A DNA stretch of 64,000 nucleotides from Leucobacter muris. Lineage in GTDB: Bacteria > Actinomycetota > Actinomycetes > Actinomycetales > Microbacteriaceae. Where the stretch lies: positions 3,100,001 through 3,164,000 of the forward strand of contig NZ_CP035037.1 in the NCBI RefSeq assembly GCF_004028235.1, in the 5' to 3' direction. Shown here piece by piece: positions 17,245 to 25,645 of the stretch (the stretch's first letter is position 1; each line of letters opens with the position of its first letter). Position numbers and translations under genes: made by a program. Under the pieces are notes generated by a model, which was given only the letters and a program-made list of their open reading frames with translations, was not told the origin of the DNA and did not search any database.

Positions 17245-18114
17245 TCAGCCCGGGTGCGATCCCGGCGCCTCCGGCACGCCCATCGCCGACGCGGCGCCCA
17301 CGGCGGCCCCGGAGCGCCCCGCCCCGCGGCGCGGCAGCAGGGCGCGGATCGCGAGCGCCACGAGGAACATCGCCGTCATCACGAGCCCCACGGATCCGCC
17401 CGCCGCGATCCCGAACTCCCGCGACGCCCACAGCCCGACGAGCCCGCCCGCGACGCCGATGCCGGCCGCGATCGGCGGCAGCCACTCGATCCGCGACGTC
17501 AGCGCCCGCGCTGCGGCCGCCGGGCCGATGAGCACCGCGACGCCCAAGATCGCCCCCACAGCCGGCATCGCCACCACCACCGAGGCGGCCACCACCCCCG
17601 ACACCACGAGCTCGACGGGCCAGGCGCGGAAGCCCGCGGCCGCGAACCCGACGGGGTCGAAGGTGTGGAACAGGATCGGGCGCCGCGCCGCCGCGAGCAC
17701 ACCCGCGACGAGCACCAGCACCACCGCGGTGACTCCCACGTCGCTCGCGGTCACCCCGAGCGGCGAACCCACGAGCAGCGCCTCGACCGGCACCCCGAGG
17801 CCCGGGTTGAGGCTCGACAGCAGTGTGCCCAGCGCGAAGCCGAGCGAGAGCACCACACCGCTCGCCACCTGCCGGCCCTGCCCCGGGATGCGCGAGAGCA
17901 GCGTCATCACCAGCACGAGCAGCAGCGCGAACAGGGCCTGCCCGAGCAGCAGATTCCAGCCGAGCACCGCGAAGACCACGCCCCCCGGGAACGTCGCGTG
18001 GCTCAGCGCGACCGCGAAGAACGAGCGGCGGCGCAGCACGATGAGCGTGCCGGCCAGACCCGAGAGCAGGCCGAGCAGGATCAGCTCGACGGCCGCGAGC
18101 GCGAAGTAGTTCAT
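17245..18114 (-). CDS. znuB: Zinc/manganese ABC transporter permease (second of two)
   Basis: A 289-residue permease of the ABC-3 family, MNYFALAAVELILLGLLSGL at the start and LRRRSFFAVALSHATFPGG early on, a family hallmark. Eight to nine hydrophobic helices are visible. The ATG at 18112-18114 overlaps the stop of the first permease by four bases. Two different permeases in one operon is the arrangement of Mn/Fe SitABCD or MntABCD systems, but the His-rich binding protein and Zur argue for zinc. A likely heterodimeric channel. Confidence 0.85.
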   Translation of the reverse strand: MNYFALAAVELILLGLLSGLAGTLIVLRRRSFFAVALSHATFPGGVVFAVLGWNLLLGQALFALLLVLVMTLLSRIPGQGRQVASGVVLSLGFALGTLLSSLNPGLGVPVEALLVGSPLGVTASDVGVTAVVLVLVAGVLAAARRPILFHTFDPVGFAAAGFRAWPVELVVSGVVAASVVVAMPAVGAILGVAVLIGPAAAARALTSRIEWLPPIAAGIGVAGGLVGLWASREFGIAAGGSVGLVMTAMFLVALAIRALLPRRGAGRSGAAVGAASAMGVPEAPGSHPG

Positions 18115-18971
18115 GCGCGCCCCCGATCCCGCACTGTACGCACCGCCGCCGCCAGCAGGTACACGGCGATGAGCAGCAGCACGACCACCGAGCCGGGCGA
18201 GACCGTCGCCCCCGCGCCGACCGACCACTCGAACGACAGCCACAGCCCCGCCGCGCCAGCGAGCAGCGGCAGCAGGATCGCGATCGGGATGAGCAGCGCG
18301 AATCCGCGCGAGATCAGGCGGGCCGCGGCCATGGGCACCGTCAGCAGCGCCACCACCATGAGCACGCCGAGGGCCTGCACCCCGGCCACCGTGAGCAGCG
18401 CCACCGCGACGCCGAGCGCGAGGTCGGTGCGCAGCGTGCGGAACCCCGCGGCCTCGAAGCCGGCCGGGTCGAAGGCGCGGAAGAGCTGCGCACGGCGCGT
18501 GACGAGCACGATCAGGATCGCCGCGACGGCCACCACCAGGATCTGCCAGAGCTGCGCCGACGTCACCGTGAGCAGGCGGCCGAAGAGCAGCTCCTGCAGC
18601 TGCGAGACGTAGCCCTCCTGTCGCGAGACGAGCACCACGCCCAGGCTGAACAGGCCCGTGAGCACCACCGCGATCGCCGCGTCGGCCCCGATCCCGCGCC
18701 GCTCGATCACCGTGAACAGCACCGCCGCCAGCAGGGCGGCGACCACCGCGCCGGGCAGCACGCCCGCGGTGCCGCCGAGCGCCGCCCCCACCACGAGCCC
18801 CGGGAAGACCGCGTGCACGAGGCCGTCGCTCACGAACTCGAGCTCGCGGAAGCTGATGAAGAGGCCCACCACCCCCGCTGCGACCGCGAGGATCGCAACC
18901 GTCACGAGCGCGCGCCACATGAACGGCAGTGCGAAGATCTCGAGCGCGGACGACGCGATCAGAGCGACCAC
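18111..18971 (-). CDS. znuB: Zinc/manganese ABC transporter permease (first of two)
   Basis: A 286-residue ABC-3 family permease. The N-terminal SFRELEFVSDGLVHAVFPGL is the family motif equivalent to the SHAxxPG segment, and ALGVLMVVALLTVPMAAARL is a typical later helix. The GTG start at 18969-18971 shares one base with the znuC stop, showing tight translational coupling. It is paralogous to the following permease and probably forms a heterodimer with it. Confidence 0.85.
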   Translation of the reverse strand: MVALIASSALEIFALPFMWRALVTVAILAVAAGVVGLFISFRELEFVSDGLVHAVFPGLVVGAALGGTAGVLPGAVVAALLAAVLFTVIERRGIGADAAIAVVLTGLFSLGVVLVSRQEGYVSQLQELLFGRLLTVTSAQLWQILVVAVAAILIVLVTRRAQLFRAFDPAGFEAAGFRTLRTDLALGVAVALLTVAGVQALGVLMVVALLTVPMAAARLISRGFALLIPIAILLPLLAGAAGLWLSFEWSVGAGATVSPGSVVVLLLIAVYLLAAAVRTVRDRGRA

Positions 18972-19774
18972 TACTCGGTCTCCCGGGTCGTGGTGACGGT
19001 GTGGTGGTCGAGCTCGACCGTGGTGTCCTGGAAGGCGTGCTGCACCGCGTCGAGCGTGAGCGCCTCGTCGAGCGGGCCGAACGCGGCGGGGTGCCCCGGC
19101 TGATCCGGCGTGTGGCCGCTCGCCAGCAGCAGCACGTGCGTGCAGGCCTGCTGCGCGATCTCGAGGTCGTGCGTCGACACGATCACGGTGCGGCCCTCGT
19201 CGCGCAGCTCGCGCACCAGGCGCAGCAGCGCATCGCGGTTCTCGCGATCCAGTCCGTTGAACGGCTCGTCGAGCAGCAGCAGCTGCGGATCCGACACGAG
19301 TGCCCGGGCCAGGATGCCGCGCTGCTGCTGGCCGCCCGACAGCTCGCCGAAGCGGCGCCCCGCGAACGCGGCGAGCCCGACGCGCTCCAGAGCCGCGGCC
19401 ACCGCGGCGCGCCCCTCGCGACCGATGGGTCGCAGCGCCCCCCGCGAGCGGTACAGCCCCATCGTCACCACCTGGCGCAGACTCACCGGCAGCGTCGTGT
19501 CCCGGCTGTCGGTCTGCGGCAGCGTGCCGATGCTGCGCCGGGCCCGATCCGGCGAGCCGCCCAGCACGCGCACCTCGCCCGCCGTGAGCTCGGCCAGCCC
19601 CAGGATGCCGCGCAGCAGCGTCGACTTGCCCGAGCCGTTGGGACCGATCAGCGCCACGGCCGCACCGCGCGGCACGTCGAGCGAGAGCCGCTCGACGCGG
19701 GTCTCGCCGGCATAGCCGAATGCCGCGCCGTCGAGGACGAGCGCGGCTTCGGAGGCGGAGGGTGCGGCTGTCAC
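18971..19774 (-). CDS. znuC: Zinc ABC transporter ATP-binding protein
   Basis: A 267-residue ATPase that powers metal import. Walker A GPNGSGKST, signature LSGGQQQRG, Walker B LLLLDEPFNGLD and switch His in VSTHDLEIA are all present. The C-terminal tail is His/Thr rich. The GTG start (19772-19774) overlaps the znuA stop by four bases (GTGA). It is the second gene of the znuA-znuC-znuB-znuB-zur operon. Confidence 0.9.
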   Translation of the reverse strand: MTAAPSASEAALVLDGAAFGYAGETRVERLSLDVPRGAAVALIGPNGSGKSTLLRGILGLAELTAGEVRVLGGSPDRARRSIGTLPQTDSRDTTLPVSLRQVVTMGLYRSRGALRPIGREGRAAVAAALERVGLAAFAGRRFGELSGGQQQRGILARALVSDPQLLLLDEPFNGLDRENRDALLRLVRELRDEGRTVIVSTHDLEIAQQACTHVLLLASGHTPDQPGHPAAFGPLDEALTLDAVQHAFQDTTVELDHHTVTTTRETE

Positions 19775-20919
19775 CCTTGCAGACTAGCGGGAAGCGGCTC
19801 GGGCGCAACGCCCCAGGCTTCGAGGATCACACGCGTGTTGTGCACGGTGGCACCGATGTAGGTGTCGGTGCTGACGTCGCCGTCGCCGTCGCCCGGAGCG
19901 CCGAGCGAGTCGGCGTAGAGCGACTCGGCGTCGACGACCTCGACGCCCGCCTCGGAGGCGATCGTCTGCGCCAGCTTCGGGCTCATCGACGACTCGACGA
20001 AGACGGCCTTCACGCCGTGCTCCTTGATCGAGGCCACGAGGGCGTCGATGTCGGCCGCGCTCGGCTCGGCGTTGTCCTCGAAGCTCGGCAGGATCGATCC
20101 CGCGAACTCGATACCGTAGTCGTGGAGGTAGTAGCGCAGCGAGTCGTGGCCGCTCACGAGCACGCGATCCTCGGCGGGCACGCGCTCGAACTGCGCAGTG
20201 ACCCAGGTGTCGAGGTCGCCGAGCTGCTGGAAGTACGCCTCGGCGCGCGCGGCGTAGTCGTCGGCGTGCGCGGGGTCGGCCTCGCCGAGGCCCGCGGCGA
20301 TCTCCCGCACCATGCCGGATGCGTTGCGGGGGCTGGTCCAGATGTGGGGGTTCACGTCGCCGTGGTCGTGGTCGTGCTCCTCCTCGGCGTGGTCGTCGTG
20401 AGCGTGGTCGCCCTCGGCCTCATCGTGGGCGTGCGCGTCGGCCTCGTCGGCGGCGTGCGCGTGATCCTCTTCGGCATGATCGTGATCATGATCGTGGGCC
20501 TCGCCGCCCTCCGCGGTGATCTCGCGCAGCAGCTCGGGATCGAGGCCGTCGGCCGCGGTGACGACCTCGCCGTCGAAGCCCGACGCCTCGATGGCGCTGT
20601 CGATGAAGGTCTCGAGCCCGGCGCCGTTGACGATGAGCACGTCGGCCTCGCCCAGGACGAGCAGATCGGCCGGGGTGGGATCGAAGTGGTGGGCGGAGCC
20701 TCCGGGGGCGAGCAGGCCGGTGAGCTCGATGTCGTCGCCGCCGACCTGTCCGGCGAAGTCGGTGAGCTGGGTGGTGGTCGCGACGACCTTGAGCTCGCCG
20801 GATCCGCCGCCGGCCTCGGCCGATCCGCTGCACGAGGCGAGCAGCAGAGCGGCGGCGAGCGCGGCGCCGCCGAGCACGGCGGGCTTCGCGAAACGGAGCG
20901 TGTGTGAGGTGTGGGGCAT
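19771..20919 (-). CDS. znuA: Zinc-binding lipoprotein of the Znu ABC transporter
   Basis: A 382-residue cluster A-I metal-binding lipoprotein. The signal peptide ends in LLASC (Cys30). His residues at 77/78 lie in the GGSAHHFDPTP segment. A very His/Asp/Glu-rich loop at about residues 142-186 contains roughly fifteen histidines, followed by NPHIWTSPRNA. The loop is diagnostic of zinc-specific members, where it captures zinc outside the cell. Its promoter carries two Zur-like boxes. First gene of the operon. Confidence 0.93.
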   Translation of the reverse strand: MPHTSHTLRFAKPAVLGGAALAAALLLASCSGSAEAGGGSGELKVVATTTQLTDFAGQVGGDDIELTGLLAPGGSAHHFDPTPADLLVLGEADVLIVNGAGLETFIDSAIEASGFDGEVVTAADGLDPELLREITAEGGEAHDHDHDHAEEDHAHAADEADAHAHDEAEGDHAHDDHAEEEHDHDHGDVNPHIWTSPRNASGMVREIAAGLGEADPAHADDYAARAEAYFQQLGDLDTWVTAQFERVPAEDRVLVSGHDSLRYYLHDYGIEFAGSILPSFEDNAEPSAADIDALVASIKEHGVKAVFVESSMSPKLAQTIASEAGVEVVDAESLYADSLGAPGDGDGDVSTDTYIGATVHNTRVILEAWGVAPEPLPASLQG

Positions 20920-20934
20920 GCTGCACTTTCTAGA

Positions 20935-20978
20935 TGAGAACGAGTATCACTCTAGCGGACTCTGATAATCGTTCGCAA
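20935..20978 (-). promoter_or_regulatory. znuA promoter with two Zur-like boxes
   Basis: Minus-strand -35 TTGCGA (20973-20978) and -10 TAGAGT (20949-20954) are 18 bases apart. Box 1, TGATACTCGTTCTCA (20935-20949), covers the start-point region; box 2, TGCGAACGATTATCA (20963-20977), covers the -35 box and spacer. Both resemble the actinobacterial Zur consensus (TGA-A--N--T-TCA). Zinc-dependent repression by the Zur encoded in the same operon is inferred. Confidence 0.7.
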
Positions 20979-21082
20979 CAACGGCGATGCAGGCGCCCGC
21001 GCCGCTTCCCCCTCCACGACCCAGCCGTACCCCGCCGCGCCTCGGGAGGCGAGCGCGGAAGACCAGCGCTTAGAGTGGCGGT

Positions 21083-22489
21083 ATGAGCGAATTCCCCGGC
21101 ACCGCCGTCGACCTGCAGACCGCCCTGCGCACCGGCGGGATCTCCGCGCGCGAGACCGCCGAGCACTTCCTCGGCCGCATCGCCGAGCGCCCCGACCTCG
21201 GCGCCTTCGTCACCGTGACCGCCGAGCAGGCGCTCGCCGAGGCTTCGGCCGCCGACGCCCGGTTCACGGCGCTCACGCCCGAGGAGCGCGCCGTGCCGGG
21301 CGCTCTGCCCGCGCTGCACGGTCTGCCGATCGCGCACAAGGACCTCGTCGAGGTGGCGGGCGCTCCCACCACGCGCGGCACGGCCGCCCTGCCCGCGGTC
21401 GTCGCCGAGCACGATCACACCGGCGTCGCCGTGCTGCGCGCAGCCGGAACCGTCTCGCTCGGCAAGACGCAAGTGCCCGAGCTCGGCCTCAACGCCTACT
21501 CCGAGAACCTGGTCGCGGCGCCGGCGCGCAACCCGTTCGACCCCGAGCGCACGCCCGGCGGCTCGTCGGGCGGCAGCGCCGCCTCGGTCGCCGCCGGCCT
21601 GCTGCCCGTCGCCCCGGGCAGCGACGGGGGCGGCTCGATCCGCATCCCCGCCCTCGCCTGCGGGCTGATCGGACTGAAGCCGGGCCTCGGCACCGTGCCC
21701 ACCGACGTGATCGGCGGCCCCCTCGACGACTTCGGGGCGCCGAAGCTCGTGGTGAGCGGCCCGCTCGCCCGCACGGTCGAAGACGCGGCGCTGCTGCTCG
21801 ACGCCATGACGGGCTCGCCGACGCCCGCTCTCGCCGCCGTGCGCGAGGCGGAGGGGCTGACGGCCCTGCGCATCGGCATGAGCGCCGCCTCGCCCTTCGA
21901 AGCGGCGCACCCCACCCCGATCTCGGCAGAGGCGCGCGCCGCCTACGAGGCCGCCGCGGCCGGGCTCGCCGCGCACGGGCACCACGTCGAGCAGGCGTCG
22001 ATCGCCTACGACCCGCGCTACACCGAGGTCTTCACGAGCTGCTGGATGGCCGGGCTCTCGCTCATCGAACTGACCCCCGAGGCCGAGGCGCGCCTCACGC
22101 CGTTCACGCGCGTCTTCCGCGAGCGCGCCCTCACGACGCCCCGCGAGACCCACCTGCGCGCCGCCGAGGAGCTGCGGGGCATCGCGGCGGGCCTGCGCGC
22201 CGAGTGGGGCCGGTACGACGTGGTGCTCACGCCCGGCCTCGCAGCGCTGCCGCCGCGCATCGGGGCCTTCGCCGAGCTCGACGCCGACGCCGACTACCGC
22301 GCGCAGTGCGAGTGGACGCCCTTCACCTCGATGGTCAACGTCTCGGGCCTGCCCGCGATCGCGGTGCCGATGCTCGACGCGCCGAACCCCGACGGGGCCG
22401 GGCGGCTCCCGATGGGCGCCCAGCTGATCGGCCGCCCCGGCTCGGAGACCCTGCTGCTGCAGCTCGCGGCGCAGCTCACCGCGGCCTGA
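21083..22489 (+). CDS. Amidase-signature family hydrolase
   Basis: A 468-residue cytosolic amidase. The Ser-cisSer-Lys triad is visible: Lys86 in LPIAHKDLVE, the cis-Ser in TPGGSSGGSAASVAAG (161/162), and the nucleophile Ser185 in GSDGGGSIRIPA. Length and motif order match the family. It could hydrolyse simple amides or act in amino-acid or nylon-type amide metabolism; the GatCAB context (gatB, gatC) is absent, so tRNA amidotransferase is unlikely. It is divergent from znuA and convergent with the sugar region, where CGTCCCG...CGGGACG (22513-22537) may terminate both sides. Confidence 0.88.
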   Translation: MSEFPGTAVDLQTALRTGGISARETAEHFLGRIAERPDLGAFVTVTAEQALAEASAADARFTALTPEERAVPGALPALHGLPIAHKDLVEVAGAPTTRGTAALPAVVAEHDHTGVAVLRAAGTVSLGKTQVPELGLNAYSENLVAAPARNPFDPERTPGGSSGGSAASVAAGLLPVAPGSDGGGSIRIPALACGLIGLKPGLGTVPTDVIGGPLDDFGAPKLVVSGPLARTVEDAALLLDAMTGSPTPALAAVREAEGLTALRIGMSAASPFEAAHPTPISAEARAAYEAAAAGLAAHGHHVEQASIAYDPRYTEVFTSCWMAGLSLIELTPEAEARLTPFTRVFRERALTTPRETHLRAAEELRGIAAGLRAEWGRYDVVLTPGLAALPPRIGAFAELDADADYRAQCEWTPFTSMVNVSGLPAIAVPMLDAPNPDGAGRLPMGAQLIGRPGSETLLLQLAAQLTAA

Positions 22490-22550
22490 GCGGCCCGGCA
22501 TCCGCCTCAGCGCGTCCCGAGCCCCCGCCCCGGGACGTGTCCGGCAACCC

Positions 22551-23594
22551 CTACGGCAGCGGGTCGATCGGGTCGCCCATCAGCTCGCGCGCCTGCTCCA
22601 TGAGCGCGAGCGTCGCGAGCGTCCGGTCGAGCGGGCGCAGCGGCGACTCCGTGAGCCCGGCGTCGATGCAGCGGGCCGCCTCGAGCGCCTCCCAGAACAG
22701 CTGGGTGTGCGCGAGCGCGGGCTCCTCGTAGCGCAACTGCTCGCCGTCGTGGAAGCGCACCGCCACCCCGCCGGGCTGGTAGAAGGGCGCGTCGAGCGAG
22801 AGCGTCGCCTCGGTGCCCGCGATGTAGGCCGTCGTGGGCGTATCCGCCAGCATCGAGGCGCTCACGGTCGCCTGGCGATCCGCGTCGTCGCCCAGCAGCG
22901 CGTGGAACTGACCGATCGCGCCCCGCCCCTGCGCCCCGGGGGCCGCGCAGCGCTGCCCGTGCGCGGCGAGCACCCGCAGGCCGGGCAGCGCCTCGTTCGC
23001 GAACATCATCACGTAGGTGCCGATGTCGTTCATCGCGCCGCCGCCCTGCGCGGGGTCCATCGCGCGGTGATGGCCCACGAGTCGCTCGCCGAGGTTCGCG
23101 TGCACCTCGACGACGTCGCCGAGCAGGCCCCGCTCGAGCACCTGGCGCACCACCGAGAACCGCGGCAGCGCGAGCGACCACACCGCCTCCATGGCGAACA
23201 GCCCTCTCGATCGCGCGTAGGCCGCGAGCGCTCGCGCCTCGGCGAGCCGCGGCGTCATCGGCTTCTCGATGAGCACCGGCTTGCCGGCCGCGAGCGCGAG
23301 CGACGCGTGCGCGAAGTGGTCGAGGTGCCCGGTCGCCACGTAGACGATGTCGGCATCGCTCGCCACGAGTTCCTCGTAGCCGCCGCAGGCCCGCTCGATG
23401 CCGTACCGGGCCGCGAACTCCTCGGCGCGGGCAGCGGTGCGCGATCCGACCGCGACGACGCGCTGCGAGGTGTGCTGCTGCAGCGCCTCCACGAAGCGGG
23501 CCGCGATCCAGCCGGTGCCGAGGATCGCCCAGCGCAGCGAGGGGCCGGCGTGCGGGTCGGGCACGACCGGCTGCGGCATCACCCGCTCGCTCAT
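22551..23594 (-). CDS. Gfo/Idh/MocA oxidoreductase, dihydrodiol-dehydrogenase-like
   Basis: A 347-residue NAD(P)-dependent sugar dehydrogenase-fold protein. Rossmann motif ILGTGWIA near residue 25, catalytic-type VLIEKPMTP segment, then RGLFAMEAVWSLALPRF, a wording seen in trans-dihydrodiol/xylose dehydrogenase-like members. The ATG at 23592-23594 overlaps the preceding gene's stop (ATGA). It is the last gene of an operon running from 28850. Substrate probably a cyclic polyol or sugar; not determinable from sequence. Confidence 0.87.
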   Translation of the reverse strand: MSERVMPQPVVPDPHAGPSLRWAILGTGWIAARFVEALQQHTSQRVVAVGSRTAARAEEFAARYGIERACGGYEELVASDADIVYVATGHLDHFAHASLALAAGKPVLIEKPMTPRLAEARALAAYARSRGLFAMEAVWSLALPRFSVVRQVLERGLLGDVVEVHANLGERLVGHHRAMDPAQGGGAMNDIGTYVMMFANEALPGLRVLAAHGQRCAAPGAQGRGAIGQFHALLGDDADRQATVSASMLADTPTTAYIAGTEATLSLDAPFYQPGGVAVRFHDGEQLRYEEPALAHTQLFWEALEAARCIDAGLTESPLRPLDRTLATLALMEQARELMGDPIDPLP

Positions 23595-24676
23595 CGCGCG
23601 CCCCCGGCCTGCGCCACGGGCGCGAACGCGCCGCCGGCCCGCATCGACGCCACCGCGGCGGCGGCGACGCGGGTGGCGGTCGCGCCGTCCTCGACGGTCG
23701 CGAGCGCGGGTGCGCGGCCCTCGTTCAGGGCGGTCACCCACTCCTGCAGCTCGAGGCGGTACGCCTCCGCGAAGCGGGGCCTGAAGTCGTCGGGGATGCC
23801 GGTGCTCGTGGTGAGCGCCGACGAGACCGCGAGCCGGTGCGGCTCGGTGATCGCCACCGCGCCCGTCTCGCAGACGACCTCGCAGCGCATGTCGTAGCCG
23901 TAGCGCGCGTTCAGGAAGATCTCGACGGTCGACAGCGCGCCGTCGGCCGTGCGCAGCAGCAGCAGGAAGGGGTCGCGCAGGCCGCCGCCCGTCGCGCTCG
24001 GCGCGGCCGGCGCGTGCCAGCTCACCTCGGTCACGGGCGAGTCGAGCAGCCACGGCACGAGGTCGAGGTCGTGGATCGCCGAGTTGAAGATCACCGACTC
24101 GTCGGTGGCACCGGGGCCCGACGAGACGCCGCGCCCCACCGAACGCACCATCACGGGCCGGCCGTGCGCGCCGGAGGCGACGGCGCGCTTCTGCGCGACG
24201 TAGTCGGGGTCGAAGCGGCGCATGAAGCCCTGGTGCACGAGCGGAATGCCGGCGCCTCGCGGCGCGCCGTGGGCTGCCGAAGCGACCGCACCGGTCGCGC
24301 CCTCGGACGCCGCGCGCCCTCGGGATCCGCCCTCGCCCACCGCCGCACGGTGCGCCGCCACCACCCGCTCGGCCTCGTCGACCGAGTACGAGAGCGGCTT
24401 CTCGCAGAGCGTGGGCTTGCCCGCGGCGATGCAGGCGAGCGTCTGCTCGGCGTGCAGGAAATCGGGCGACGCGATGAGCACCGCGTCGACCTCGGGGTGG
24501 GCGATGAGTTCGTGCGGGTCGCTCAGCGCGATCGCGCCGATCGCGGCCGCCGCGGCGCCGGCGCGCTCGGGGTCGGGATCGGCCACCGCGGTGACCGTCG
24601 CACCCGAGACCTGCGCGTGCAGGCACTGCGCGTGGAAGGCTCCCATCACACCCGTGCCGATGATGCCGATCCTCAT
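23591..24676 (-). CDS. Gfo/Idh/MocA oxidoreductase, inositol 2-dehydrogenase-like
   Basis: A 361-residue NAD-dependent dehydrogenase. Rossmann GIIGTGVMG at residues 4-12, LCEKPLS for the catalytic Lys, HQGFMRRFDPDY and NSAIHDLDLVPWLL with the His/Asp pair, the pattern of inositol 2-dehydrogenase and scyllo-inositol dehydrogenases. There is an unusual Gly/Ala/Arg-rich insertion after the EKP region (residues 115-145). Start ATG at 24674-24676 with GAGGAGC upstream. Paired with the following family member by a 4-base overlap. Confidence 0.87.
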   Translation of the reverse strand: MRIGIIGTGVMGAFHAQCLHAQVSGATVTAVADPDPERAGAAAAAIGAIALSDPHELIAHPEVDAVLIASPDFLHAEQTLACIAAGKPTLCEKPLSYSVDEAERVVAAHRAAVGEGGSRGRAASEGATGAVASAAHGAPRGAGIPLVHQGFMRRFDPDYVAQKRAVASGAHGRPVMVRSVGRGVSSGPGATDESVIFNSAIHDLDLVPWLLDSPVTEVSWHAPAAPSATGGGLRDPFLLLLRTADGALSTVEIFLNARYGYDMRCEVVCETGAVAITEPHRLAVSSALTTSTGIPDDFRPRFAEAYRLELQEWVTALNEGRAPALATVEDGATATRVAAAAVASMRAGGAFAPVAQAGGAR

Positions 24677-24725
24677 GCGCTGCTCCTCTGTTCTCACGAA
24701 TCCGCTCTCGATGATCGCCCGGCGT

Positions 24726-25553
24726 CTACTGATCGTAGGCGCCGGGCACGTTCTGGTCCCAGTCGATGATCGACCCCGTCACCACGCCGCTGCGCTCGCT
24801 CAGCAGGAACACGACCGCATCGGCGATCTCGTCCGGCTGCCCCAGCTTCCCCATCGGCTGCGCCGCCTCGGCCCGGGCGAGCCAGTCGGCGTCGGCGCCG
24901 TGGAACGTGCGCTGCGTGACCGTCTCGCCGGGCGTGGCCGTCCACCCGATGTTGAGGCCGTTGATGCGAACGCGGTCGAATCGGTGCGCGAACGCGGCGT
25001 TGCGGGTGAGCCCCGCGAGCCCGGCCTTCGACGCGGTGTAGGGCGCGAGGTAGGGCTGACCGCCGTGCATCGCCATCGAGATGATGTTCAGGATCGTGCC
25101 GGGCGCACCACGCCGCCGCATGTCGAGCACGGCTGCCTGCATCGTCATGAAGGGCGCCACGAGGTTCACGGTCAGGTGCTCGTCGAGCAGCTCCCGCGTC
25201 GTGTCGAGCAGGGTGCCGCGGCTCGTCGCGCCCGCGGCGTTCACCAGGCTGTCGACGCGGCCGAAGCGCTCGATCGTCTCGGTCACGGTGCGCTCGGCCT
25301 CGCCCGGGGCGGCCAGATCGGCCGCGATCGCCAGCACCTCGACGCCCGACTCGGCGCGCGCCGCGCCTTCGGGGCCGCCCCCGATCGCGCGATCCCGGAT
25401 CGCGGCCGCGGCCCGCTCGGCCTTCTCCGCGCTGCGGCCCACGATCGCGATCCCCGTCGCGCCCTCCCGTGCCGCCGCCTCGGCGATCGCGAGGCCGAGG
25501 CCCTGCGTGCCGCCGGTCACCAGCAGGATCTTGCCCGCCATCAGGTTCTGCAT
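24726..25553 (-). CDS. Short-chain dehydrogenase/reductase
   Basis: A 275-residue SDR. Cofactor motif TGGTQGLG near residue 13, NAAGA at the third beta strand, Ser in LNIISMAM, and the catalytic YTASK. It ends with IIDWDQNVPGAYDQ, in place of the usual DGG tail. GAGGAG lies before the ATG at 25551-25553. It sits inside a sugar oxidoreductase operon, so a polyol or keto-sugar is the likely substrate. A large perfect hairpin separates it from the upstream gene. Confidence 0.87.
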   Translation of the reverse strand: MQNLMAGKILLVTGGTQGLGLAIAEAAAREGATGIAIVGRSAEKAERAAAAIRDRAIGGGPEGAARAESGVEVLAIAADLAAPGEAERTVTETIERFGRVDSLVNAAGATSRGTLLDTTRELLDEHLTVNLVAPFMTMQAAVLDMRRRGAPGTILNIISMAMHGGQPYLAPYTASKAGLAGLTRNAAFAHRFDRVRINGLNIGWTATPGETVTQRTFHGADADWLARAEAAQPMGKLGQPDEIADAVVFLLSERSGVVTGSIIDWDQNVPGAYDQ

Positions 25554-25578
25554 GTGCGTTCTCCTCGCAAGTTCGGGT

Positions 25579-25641
25579 TCGGTGAGAGATCCGGCTTCGG
25601 TGAGAGAAACGGCGACGCACCGAAGCCGGATCTCTCACCGA
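25579..25641. terminator. Large perfect inverted repeat (24-bp arms), probable terminator or attenuator
   Basis: Arms at 25579-25602 and 25618-25641 are perfect complements with a 15-base loop. It begins four bases after the stop codon of the upstream gene. There is no clear U-run on either strand. The left arm and loop also contain TTCGGTGAGAGA twice as a direct repeat (25578 and 25597). It probably ends or attenuates transcription before the SDR gene. Confidence 0.6.
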
Positions 25642-25645
25642 GGGT

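Noticed and set aside
22513..22537. Terminator between the amidase and the first oxidoreductase gene
   Set aside because: The 7-bp stem with an 11-base loop and no U-run is too weak to list as a feature.
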